Source: FEN-1297 sp021817845
GTDB taxonomy: Bacteria > Bacteroidota > Ignavibacteria > Ignavibacteriales > Ignavibacteriaceae
DNA length: 64,000 nt
Direction of reading: 5' to 3'
Assembly: GCA_021817845.1 (NCBI GenBank)
Contig: JAKAFW010000017.1
Location: forward strand, 1 to 64,000
Part shown: positions 1-7,875 of the stretch, in pieces
How positions within the stretch are numbered: position 1 is the stretch's first letter
How the letters are laid out: every line of letters begins with the position of its first letter
Program-made: the position numbers and the translations under genes
The notes under the pieces: generated by a model
The model's input: the letters and a program-made list of their open reading frames with translations, nothing else
What the model was told of the DNA's origin: nothing
Databases searched by the model: none

Positions 1-90
1 GTCAAAACATTATGCCAAAGAACAGAACTTTTTAAGTTCAAAAAATAAATTAAATATTTTCTAAAATTTATTGGACTTTAAACGGAATAA

Positions 91-127
91 CTCCGAGGTT
101 TAGGAAAACCTCGGAGGTTTCTCATTA
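91..127. repeat. Core of the palindromic 110-bp repeat family (partial copy)
   Basis: The segment holds the palindrome CTCCGAGGTTT-AGGA-AAACCTCGGAG followed by TTCTCATTA. It is nearly identical to the core of the full copies at 12077-12186 and 47326-47435. The usual left and right ends are missing here. On the right side, RND-pump coding homology begins at once (about 124), so the repeat sits exactly at the broken edge of a pseudogene. Confidence 0.75.
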
Positions 128-985
128 AGACAGTTATTGTTCATAAAAATAACCTAAACATTACTCTTGCTGACGTGGCAGATGTACTTATTGCACCGGA
201 GCCTCCGATTGGCAGCGCAACTATTGAAGGCAAGCCGGGAGTAATGCTGATGGTTTACGGGCAATATGGAACAAACACTCTTGAGGTCACTAAAAATGTT
301 GAAGCGGCATTGTCTGATATACAGCCGGTATTTAATTCTGAAAATATTAATAAGTCAGCTTGCCGATATATATGAAACTTCGGGAAGATATATTATCCTT
401 CATGACGGCGCGAGGCGTGTGCAGACTATTACTTGTAATGTTAAAGGAACAGATGTTGTCTCATTTGTAAAAGATGCAAAAGGGAAAATTGAATCATCTA
501 TTAAATTCCCCGGAGGTACATACATTGAATTTGGCGGAACTGCTGCTGCTCAATCTAAATCGAGAAATGAATTGCTTTTATATTCTGTAATTGCCGCCGC
601 TGGAATTATCCTTCTTCTTTTTATCGCTCTGAAAAACATAAGAAACCTTCTTCTTGTCCTATCAAACTTGCCTTTTGCTTTTGTTGGCGGAATTATTGCT
701 ATCCTTTTAACGGGCGGGCAAATGAGTCTCGGTTCGATGGTAGGATTTATTACATTATTCGGAATGACTGTGAGAAATTCATTGATGCTGATTTCACATT
801 ATGAACATTTGGTAAATGTTGAAGGTAAAGAATGGAATTCAAAGACTGCAATATTAGGCGCATCTGAGAGATTTGTTCCAATTATGATGACTGCATTAGT
901 AACAGGCATGGGCCTTCTGCCGTTGGCAATCGGCAGCGGTTCTGCCGGAAAGGAAATAATATTCCGACATCTTAAAAAGGATTAA
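124..985 (+). pseudogene. RND heavy-metal/multidrug efflux pump (CusA/CzcA-type) relic
   Basis: The open frame starts without a start codon at about 124 (reading IKTVIVHKNNLNITLADVAD) and gives porter-domain sequence such as APEPPIGSATIEGKPGV and TLEVTKNVEAALSDIQP up to about 345. A second frame then carries LADIYETSGRYIILHDGARR, a membrane stretch (LLLYSVIAAAGIILLLFIAL) and the RND block GFITLFGMTVRNSLMLISHYEH, ending at 985 just after GSGSAGKEI. By family knowledge these two pieces are several hundred residues apart in a roughly 1,000-residue inner-membrane pump, so the middle (first membrane half and most of the porter domain) is deleted and a frameshift joins the rest. Both ends are truncated too. 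It cannot make a pump. No membrane-fusion or outer-membrane partner is nearby within the window. Confidence 0.85.
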
Positions 986-1103
986 TCCCTTTTTCATCCC
1001 TTTGGGTGAGTGACGTGTCTTATGGTTATTTGTAATATTTGAATGTAGAAAAATAGAATTACTAAATATTACTGAATTATTGACATTTTCGGAGTTAAAT
1101 CTT

Positions 1104-2825
1104 ATGAAAAAAAAGAAATTAGAGTTTCAGCGAATGACCCTGCCAAAATCGCCCACAAGTATTCAAGGATTTGATGAAATAACAGGCGGCGGATTACCGA
1201 AAGGCAGACCAACACTTGTATGCGGAGGCGCTGGTTGTGGAAAGACACTATTTGCCATGGAGTTTATTGTTCGCGGTGCTACGCTTTACAATGAACCGGG
1301 CGTATTTATTTCATTTGAGGAAACTGAAAAAGAATTAACGGCAAACGTTTCTTCGTTAGGCTTTGATTTGGATAGGCTTGTTGCAAATAGAAAGATTTGG
1401 CTTGAGCACATTCACATTGAAAGGGGAGAAATCGAACAGGACGGTGAATATGATTTGAGAGGTTTGTTTGTACGCATTCACAATGCAATTGAAAGTATCC
1501 AGGCAAAACGTGTTGTGCTGGATACGATTGAATCACTATTTACAGCGCTGCCCAACGCTACTGTCGTACGAACAGAACTAAGACGTTTATTCGGCTGGCT
1601 GAAAAAGAAAGGCGTTACTACAGTAGTCACCGGAGAACGGGGCAACGGCACATTGACACGTCAGGGTTTGGAAGAGTATGTATCTGATTGCGTAATTCTG
1701 CTGGATCATCGTGTTAGCGAACAATCATCCATACGGCGATTGCGTATTGTTAAATATCGGGGTTCAACACATGGCACTAACGAATATCCTTTCTTAATTG
1801 ACGAAGATGGATTTTCTGTTTTGCCTGTCACTTCGCTGGGCTTGAATAACATTTCATCTAAAGAAAGAATTTCTACCGGTATTCCAAGACTTGATACAAT
1901 GCTTTCAGGTAAGGGTTATTTTCGAGGAAGTACAGTGCTTGTTTCCGGCACTGCCGGAACAGGCAAGACGAGCCTTGCAGCAAAATTTGTTGAAGCTGCT
2001 TGCAAGAGAGGTGAGAAGGTTCTCTATTTTGCTTTCGAAGAATCACCCAGTCAGTTTATGCGCAATATGTCTTCTGTTGGGATACATTTAGAGCTATACG
2101 TGAAAAAGGGTTTGCTTAACTTTCATGCTACACGCCCGACACTTCATGGATTGGAACATCATCTAACTACAAGTATTAAATTGATAAATAAAGTCCAACC
2201 GCAGATAGTTATTTTAGACCCGATTGATGCATTCGTGATGGGAGGAAACCAAACTGAGGTAAAAATAATGTTGCTGCGTCTTGTGGATTATTTGAAGATG
2301 AATAATATCACTGCATTCTTCGCAAGTCTCTCGAATGCCGGAGATAATCAGGAGCTTACAGATATGTCGATATCATCGTTGATAGATACATGGCTGCTTT
2401 TACGAGATATTGAAATTGGCGGTGAACGTAATAGAGGAATGTATATTCTTAAATCGCGCGGTATGGCGCATTCCAATCAGATCCGTGAGTTCAAATTGAC
2501 CGATCACGGAATTGAATTGCTCAATGTTTATGTTGGTCCGGAAGGCGTATTGACCGGTTCTGCTCGATTATCACAGGAAGCGAAAAACGATGCCGAACAA
2601 TTATTGCGTAAACAAGACATTGAACGCAAACAATTTGGATTAGAACTTAAACGCGCAGCAACGGAAGCACAAATTGTAGTATTACGATCTGAATTTAAGG
2701 AAGAAGAATCGGAAACACTCAAGACTATTGAGATGGAAAAAGCGAAAGCTGAAATGTTCGTACAAGATCAGAAAAAAATGGCAGTAAGCAGAAAGGCAGA
2801 TGCATCCATAAAAAAGACAGTATGA
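1104..2825 (+). CDS. KaiC-like double RecA-domain ATPase with coiled-coil tail
   Basis: This 573-residue protein has two KaiC/RecA-type ATPase domains in tandem. Domain 1 has Walker A GGAGCGKT (about residues 41-48), FISFEETEKE with the paired glutamates, and Walker B VVLDTIESL. Domain 2 has GTAGTGKT (about 281-288), YFAFEESPSQF and IVILDPIDAF. By my alignment the autophosphorylation block of cyanobacterial KaiC (T426, S431, T432) reads T419-DMSI-S424-S425 here, so phosphorylatable residues are kept. The last 80 residues are highly charged and likely a coiled coil, unlike clock KaiC. ATG at 1104 is preferred over TTG 1080 because GGAG lies 9 nt upstream. No kaiA, kaiB or sasA neighbour is visible; non-cyanobacterial homologues usually act in signalling or stress. 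Function in this organism is unknown. It stands alone between a pseudogene and a repeat-rich gap. Confidence 0.9.
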   Translation: MKKKKLEFQRMTLPKSPTSIQGFDEITGGGLPKGRPTLVCGGAGCGKTLFAMEFIVRGATLYNEPGVFISFEETEKELTANVSSLGFDLDRLVANRKIWLEHIHIERGEIEQDGEYDLRGLFVRIHNAIESIQAKRVVLDTIESLFTALPNATVVRTELRRLFGWLKKKGVTTVVTGERGNGTLTRQGLEEYVSDCVILLDHRVSEQSSIRRLRIVKYRGSTHGTNEYPFLIDEDGFSVLPVTSLGLNNISSKERISTGIPRLDTMLSGKGYFRGSTVLVSGTAGTGKTSLAAKFVEAACKRGEKVLYFAFEESPSQFMRNMSSVGIHLELYVKKGLLNFHATRPTLHGLEHHLTTSIKLINKVQPQIVILDPIDAFVMGGNQTEVKIMLLRLVDYLKMNNITAFFASLSNAGDNQELTDMSISSLIDTWLLLRDIEIGGERNRGMYILKSRGMAHSNQIREFKLTDHGIELLNVYVGPEGVLTGSARLSQEAKNDAEQLLRKQDIERKQFGLELKRAATEAQIVVLRSEFKEEESETLKTIEMEKAKAEMFVQDQKKMAVSRKADASIKKTV

Positions 2826-3374
2826 GCTTTGAGAAAAGTTTAATGGATTATTTTGCGGGATTATTTTTCTATTATAAAATAGGGTAAAATTTGTATTGTT
2901 TGAATAATGGCAGATAGAGTCCAAATAATTCCGGACAGATTGGAAATGCAATGAAATTGAGAAGTTTTATTACCGAAAATATCTTGACAGAAAAAACCTA
3001 CTTGCCAGGCAGGCAAAGATTTAAAAGCTATTACTATATCCTTTGCAGTTAAATGATTACCACTGAAATAAGCCTGATGGCATATTCCCTGTTAAAACTA
3101 CATACGATTCAAAGTTCATCAAGAATAAGAGATTTCTCAGAATTCTTTGCTAAAAAGTAACGCTTCCTAATCTCTATAAGGTGTCCTTTTTTTGCTAAAT
3201 TGCTCATAAATAACCTTCATAATTTTTGGTTCCCCATATTATGACCCAACGACTATTATACAAGTCTGCTTCGGTTACCTTATTTATGGTCCAATGCCCA
3301 TTGCGCATTTGCCGATAGCTGTTTACTTTATTTTTATATTTTAGTAAATTCGATAGGAGTAATTGAGGGAAGTT
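2826..3374. other. 549-bp gap with decayed sequence
   Basis: There is no intact gene. The minus strand holds a transposase relic (3049-3207, listed separately). Further upstream on the minus strand is a short open stretch (about 3205-3345, containing NKVTEADLYNSRWVIIWGTK) that looks protein-like but is unassigned. Around 2995-3025, CCTACTTGCCAGGCAGG resembles the centre of the MITE-like element at 22802-22887. The stretch looks like a graveyard of mobile DNA upstream of the DUF3160 gene. Confidence 0.5.
3049..3207 (-). pseudogene. Transposase N-terminal relic (integrase-like IS)
   Basis: Reading the minus strand from an ATG at 3207 gives a helix-turn-helix-like N-terminus with KRYFLAKNSEKSLILDEL, then an in-frame TGA (3109-3111), then VCSFNREYAIRLI before a stop at 3049. 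The pattern RY-x(n)-KxxILDEhC-x(n)-aNRKYAIRLL is the N-terminal signature of a common integrase-type IS transposase family, so the TGA replaces a cysteine-like codon. Only about 48 of several hundred residues remain, and no DDE domain or inverted repeats are visible. The assignment rests on this one motif. Confidence 0.45.
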
Positions 3375-5948
3375 ATGAAAAAGATTTTTATGTCATTTGG
3401 CATATTCTTACTTCAGATTATTTTTGTTACAAACACCGCCGCACAAAGCAATAATTTTAATGTAGAAAACTATAAGCTATTTCTTCAATCGCACCGGAAT
3501 ATTTCTTCGGGGTCATTACTGCAGCTTTATAATGCCGGCAAGTTTGCATCCAATATACATATGAATGATTCTTCAGCAGTTTATTTCGACAGCATCGACG
3601 CAAAATATAATTTAACAAGTTATGAAAAATCTCTGCTTCAGCAGAATGGTTTTGTTATCAGCGAGCGGCTAAACGGCAGTTCCTTCGGGGGAGCCTTTAT
3701 GCAAATATTCCAGCAGGATTTACCGGTTTTTGTTTCAACAGATGCGATCCTGTACGCACTGCACATGTCCTACGATAATATTTTAAAGGATGTTGAGTTA
3801 AGCGTTATCATTGATACTTTAAAAAGTATGCTAAATAAAATGTATTCCGGCATTCCAAATTTAGAGTCGGTCTATTCAAACAATCCTTCGATGACTCAAA
3901 TGCTTAAAGACGCGGATTTCTATCTTAACGTTTCATTAAATTTATTAGGGCAACAGGTTAGTCCGTATTATGCCAATAATACTTCAAAGATTAACGACGT
4001 AATTTCTAAAATAATGTCCGCCTCAGGAACAAGTGAAGATACATTATTTTCATCCATACCTGTGGTATATGATTGGAGTCAATTTACTCCAAGAGGTCAT
4101 TACGATGATCCTCAAAATCCAATCTTAGCAAAATATTTTAGAACAATGATATGGCTGGGAAGAACCGAGCTTTATTTATTGATGCCAAACGCAAATATAA
4201 ATGCCGATTCAATTGAGATTTACAATTCACTGCAGCGACAAACAATTGATGCAATGTTAATTCGGGAGCTTTTTGATGCGACAAAGGTAAGCAGTTCATA
4301 TAATTTAATTGAAAATATATTAGAGTATTTTGTAGGAAACCAGGACAATGTAACAATAGATAATTTAGCTTATTTGAAAAATGCGGTTGGATTAAATAAA
4401 GCAAGCGATCTTCTGGATAGTTTAAAGCTTATAACTTTTCAAGATACCCTGAAGAACCAGTCGTTTGCAAATCAATTAATACTATCTCAGATTCTTTCCG
4501 AAAATCCATTAGATCCGGACAGCATTGTTCCGGCATCATCATTTCTTTTATTCGGGCAGAGGTTTATAATTGATTCATACATTCTTTCAAATGTTGTTTA
4601 TGACAAAACGCCTACATGCAGGCTTTTACCATCATCTCTTGATCCAATGTTTGCATTGGGTAATAATGCTGCTGCACAATTACTTCAAAACGAAATTACC
4701 ACTTATGATTACGGCGGGAATCTTGCGGCACTTAGATATTTAATCGACTCATACGATACAAGCTTTTGGCAAAATAGCTTTTATAATATGTGGTTAAATT
4801 CAATAAGGGCATTAAATCCTCCTAAAGACAGAAGCAATTTGCCTTTATTTATGACTACAGCGGGTTTTTGGCAGGAAAAATTAAATACTCAGTTGGCTTC
4901 ATGGGCTCAGCTTAGACACGATAATTTATTATATGCAAAACAGTCATACACAGGATCTACTACTTGTTCATTTCCATATACTTATATTGAACCATTCCCT
5001 GAGTTTTACCAAAACCTGAAGATACTTGCCGAGAATGCTCAAAATAAATTCTCAAATCTTAATTTAAATAACTTTGGATTTATGAATACGGTAAATTATT
5101 ATTTTAATAATCTCGGCAAAATTGCAGATACTTTATATACAATATCGGAAAAGGAATTGGACGGAACCGCTTTCAGTCAGCAAGAATCCGACTTTCTTAA
5201 AAGAGTAATTTATAATACAGACGGAGGCAGCGGAAGTCTTCCTTACGACGGATGGTACCCAAAATTATTTTACATGGACTATTTGAATTCTTCTCAAGGA
5301 TTTTTAAATAACGACATGACAGTTGCAGACGTACACACTGTGCCTACGGATTGTTCCGGAACTGAATTGGGGTGGGTCAAGCATGTCGGTACCGGGCCGG
5401 TTAATTTAGGAGTCTTTATTGCTCCGCTTCCGAATAATCAGAACACAGCTTTCATCGGACCTGTAATGAGTTTTTATGAGTATACTTCAGCAAACTTCAT
5501 AAGGTTGACGGATCAAGAGTGGAAGGATTCAGCCCTAACCTCAGCGCTTCGTCCTTCGTGGGTAAACAATTACCTGGCAAATATCAGCGGAGCAAGCAGA
5601 GGTACAGGAGAAAGTTTAATTACGGGAATTCAGAATAATAGCGGCGGACAAAATGTTCCCGGCAGTTTTTTAATAGTAAAAGCATTTCCAAATCCGTTTA
5701 ATCCAAGTACAACATTAAATATTACCATACCTGAGACCTTATCAAATTCTTTAGTTCAGCTTTCGATATTTGATATACAAGGAAGGTTAGTAAGGAGAAT
5801 AATAAACAATAATTTACCGCCCGGTAATTATTTATACAAATGGGACGGCAAAAATGAAAACGGTGCAAGTGTTTCAAGCGGTGTTTATATTGCAAATTTA
5901 AGACTTGCGGACAAGATTAGCTCCACTAAAATAGTTCTTTTAAAATGA
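3375..5948 (+). CDS. DUF3160 secreted protein with type IX sorting domain
   Basis: An 857-residue exported protein. It has an N-terminal signal peptide (KKIFMSFGIFLLQIIFVTNT, cleavage near AAQS), a long DUF3160 region (about 60-740) recognisable by DLPVFVSTDAILYALHMSYD and TDCSGTELGWVKHVGTGPVN, and a C-terminal type IX secretion signal of about 85 residues starting FPNPFNPSTT and ending SGVYIANLRL...KIVLLK. DUF3160 has no established activity. The sorting domain implies passage over the outer membrane and release or anchoring at the surface. ATG 3375 is preferred to TTG 3363 because AGGGA lies just upstream and the signal peptide then begins MKKIF. It appears monocistronic. The gene is intact although both neighbours are relics. 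Confidence 0.9.
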   Translation: MKKIFMSFGIFLLQIIFVTNTAAQSNNFNVENYKLFLQSHRNISSGSLLQLYNAGKFASNIHMNDSSAVYFDSIDAKYNLTSYEKSLLQQNGFVISERLNGSSFGGAFMQIFQQDLPVFVSTDAILYALHMSYDNILKDVELSVIIDTLKSMLNKMYSGIPNLESVYSNNPSMTQMLKDADFYLNVSLNLLGQQVSPYYANNTSKINDVISKIMSASGTSEDTLFSSIPVVYDWSQFTPRGHYDDPQNPILAKYFRTMIWLGRTELYLLMPNANINADSIEIYNSLQRQTIDAMLIRELFDATKVSSSYNLIENILEYFVGNQDNVTIDNLAYLKNAVGLNKASDLLDSLKLITFQDTLKNQSFANQLILSQILSENPLDPDSIVPASSFLLFGQRFIIDSYILSNVVYDKTPTCRLLPSSLDPMFALGNNAAAQLLQNEITTYDYGGNLAALRYLIDSYDTSFWQNSFYNMWLNSIRALNPPKDRSNLPLFMTTAGFWQEKLNTQLASWAQLRHDNLLYAKQSYTGSTTCSFPYTYIEPFPEFYQNLKILAENAQNKFSNLNLNNFGFMNTVNYYFNNLGKIADTLYTISEKELDGTAFSQQESDFLKRVIYNTDGGSGSLPYDGWYPKLFYMDYLNSSQGFLNNDMTVADVHTVPTDCSGTELGWVKHVGTGPVNLGVFIAPLPNNQNTAFIGPVMSFYEYTSANFIRLTDQEWKDSALTSALRPSWVNNYLANISGASRGTGESLITGIQNNSGGQNVPGSFLIVKAFPNPFNPSTTLNITIPETLSNSLVQLSIFDIQGRLVRRIINNNLPPGNYLYKWDGKNENGASVSSGVYIANLRLADKISSTKIVLLK

Positions 5949-6178
5949 TGCAATAAAATTTACCGTTATAGTAGCTATCTCAGCTTTCTAAAAAGTACTT
6001 CTAAAGTTCGCCCATCAGGAATTGCAGCTAAATTGTAATAATGGGATTTATTATACTACTTAAGTTGAAAAGTTACTTTTGAAAAATGTTCAAATTCTTT
6101 TGACTAAATTGGTATATATAATTATTGCCTTCAAGATAAACCCAAACACTACCAACTATTGTCCAAGTCGTGCCAATA

Positions 6179-6665
6179 TCATTTCAAAAGATAATCTTCA
6201 AGCTTTTCGTATGCCTTTCTGTGACTAGCTGGTTTCATCTTTTTTAGATTCAGCATTTTCCATTTAATTGCAGGCATGTTCTCAATTCCCTCTAATCCCA
6301 ATAACGTCCAGTTAGGAGTCATATTCTTAAATGACAGTAAAAAAAGCTTTTCATTTTCTGTCAAAGAAGATTTGATCAACTTTGCTCTCAGATAATTGTT
6401 TGTGAATAATTTTTGATCTTGGAAATGTTCTAAATATTTCACCCTTGAGATCAAGTAACTTATCATTAATTTCTTGTAGTGATTTATCTCTGTCTTTCAA
6501 GGGTAAATATGTCAAATCAATATCAACTGATAATCGTGGCAAATCTCTGTAAAAAAAATTTATTGCCGTACCGCCTTTCAAAGCAAAGACTTCCTCACGA
6601 TTTACGATAGGGAGTATACGCAACAGCAGCTCCGCTTGTCTATAATAGGGACTATCTTTTATCAT
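6179..6665 (-). pseudogene. AbiEii-type nucleotidyltransferase toxin, internally deleted and frameshifted
   Basis: The first about 100 residues (from ATG 6665) carry the AbiEii nucleotidyltransferase start: VFALKGGTAINFFYRDLPRL and SVDIDLTYLPL, with the GG and DxD metal-binding motifs of the DNA polymerase beta-like fold. The frame stops at 6351. A second frame (to 6179) carries the family's C-terminal end, KSSLTENEKLFLLSFKN and TLLGLEGIENMPAIKWK, finishing KAYEKLEDYLLK. Together this is about 160 residues against about 300 for the family, so the central part (including the catalytic lysine region) is missing and the join, near 6370, shifts frame. The toxin should be inactive. Its ATG directly follows the antitoxin's TAA (6666-6668) with no spacing, as in real AbiE operons. 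Confidence 0.85.
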
Positions 6666-7424
6666 TTACCTTTTTACAGTAATATTATATTTTTTATCAA
6701 GCATTCCGTCTTTCACTATTACACGTTTGCCGCTGCCAAGATTGATGCGTTTTAAGTTTAGCTCTTTGAACCAAGTATGGTTGTTTTTCTCTGCCATGTA
6801 TAAAAACAATCGCTTAACTTTCACAGATTTGCATTTTTCTAATAGTGATTGCAGTACCTTAGGCCTTAGCGTTGTTAATCCTTCTAATAACTGTAAAGCT
6901 TCATCAAAACTTTGCTGTTGAGGAACTAAATACAGCATTTCTAATGCTGCCAATTCCAGTGAGGATATTCTAATATTGAAATTGCCTATTTCTAGCTCGT
7001 TAAAATGCATTTTGTTGGAGTAGTCAAATGAACTGGTTGCAGAGTAATTTATGGTTTCATACCATTCTTGATTTTTAAACCACTTTGGCAAATAATCTTG
7101 GGACGAACCGAAGAGAAATATTGTTGTATGTTTTTGACTTAGATAATGTGCATAACCTTTTAATTGGAATACCGTTTTGCCTCCGGCGTGTATTGTTGAA
7201 TTTTGTTGAGACTGTAATGCGAAAAGAGCGCCTTCCCATCCTGTTGAATCTCCAGCAAGTTTGAATGCGCCGTATCCCAAAGACTCAAGCCAATTGCTAT
7301 ACACATATTTTTTCAACAAGTCTTTGGAGTAACCTAAGTTGTTTAAGCTTGATGCCAGTCTAACTGTCCCTTGAGGCCATTCCATGACAAGCTGGTTTAT
7401 TTTTCCCCTTCTATGGGTACTCAT
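6666..7424 (-). CDS. AbiEi-type antitoxin / transcriptional regulator
   Basis: A 252-residue protein of the AbiEi family, the antitoxin of type IV AbiE toxin-antitoxin/abortive infection systems. It has an N-terminal winged-helix-like part (about 1-60, LVMEWPQGTVRLASSLNNLG) and a C-terminal antitoxin domain (SSLELAALEMLYLVPQQQSF; LNLKRINLGSGKRVIVKDG). In studied systems AbiEi represses its own promoter through inverted repeats and neutralises AbiEii without stable contact. Here the antitoxin is intact while the toxin next to it is broken, which is the evolutionarily safe direction of decay. A 7-bp inverted repeat 23 bp upstream (7447-7470) is a possible operator. Confidence 0.85.
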   Translation of the reverse strand: MSTHRRGKINQLVMEWPQGTVRLASSLNNLGYSKDLLKKYVYSNWLESLGYGAFKLAGDSTGWEGALFALQSQQNSTIHAGGKTVFQLKGYAHYLSQKHTTIFLFGSSQDYLPKWFKNQEWYETINYSATSSFDYSNKMHFNELEIGNFNIRISSLELAALEMLYLVPQQQSFDEALQLLEGLTTLRPKVLQSLLEKCKSVKVKRLFLYMAEKNNHTWFKELNLKRINLGSGKRVIVKDGMLDKKYNITVKR

Positions 7425-7875
7425 AGTCGACTTCCGCTTTAATTTATAAACTAAATAAGAAAATAGTTTAATAAATTAGATAGAAGTAGACTAATAGTCA
7501 ACATCTGATATATTATATAAACTGAATCTTTGATATTACTGTAATATTGCTGCTTATTTTTTAATAATAATTGTCGTCCGAATTATTTTATTTTAGATAA
7601 AGTAGTAAGATCATTATTTCCTATGTGGGGCAAGTAACCCAAAGAATTGTATAATCTTCTTGCGGATTCAAAAGTAATTATTTAAGTTGATATAGAATTT
7701 ATTGGGATAAAGTATTTTACTTTAAGATGGATAAAAAAAATAATTTTAAGATTATTATTCCTGGGGAGTTACTGAGATTCACAAGCTAATAAACACTTCA
7801 GCGCTGAGTCTTCAGATTGTTATTCAGGAAGAAGGGACTGTAAACACATTTGAAGATAACAAATTATTCTAAATT
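7425..7875. other. 451-bp intergenic region between divergent abiE and the R-M gene
   Basis: This is a divergent promoter region for the AbiE pair (minus) and the restriction-modification gene (plus). It is very AT-rich. It contains the inverted repeat at 7447-7470 and, just before the R-M start, a short open stretch (about 7774-7872, with SALSLQIVIQEEGTVNTFED) that could be the 3' end of a lost gene. I cannot assign it. Confidence 0.4.
7447..7470. promoter_or_regulatory. Inverted repeat upstream of abiEi, possible operator
   Basis: TAAACTA, a 10-bp spacer, then TAGTTTA: a perfect 7-bp inverted repeat starting 23 bp upstream of the antitoxin start codon. AbiEi proteins are known to bind paired inverted repeats at their own promoter, so position and symmetry fit. 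The sequence is AT-rich, so chance symmetry is possible. Confidence 0.35.

Noticed and set aside
3205..3345. Minus-strand stretch with NKVTEADLYNSRWVIIWGTK as a gene
   Set aside because: It is about 45 codons, has no ribosome binding site, and no family is recognised. It is mentioned only as part of the decayed spacer.
6100..6178. Minus-strand stretch with TTWTIVGSVWVYLEGNNYIY downstream of abiEii
   Set aside because: It is open for only about 35 codons and has no start or known family. A weak resemblance to 3230-3290 is too short to call a repeat.
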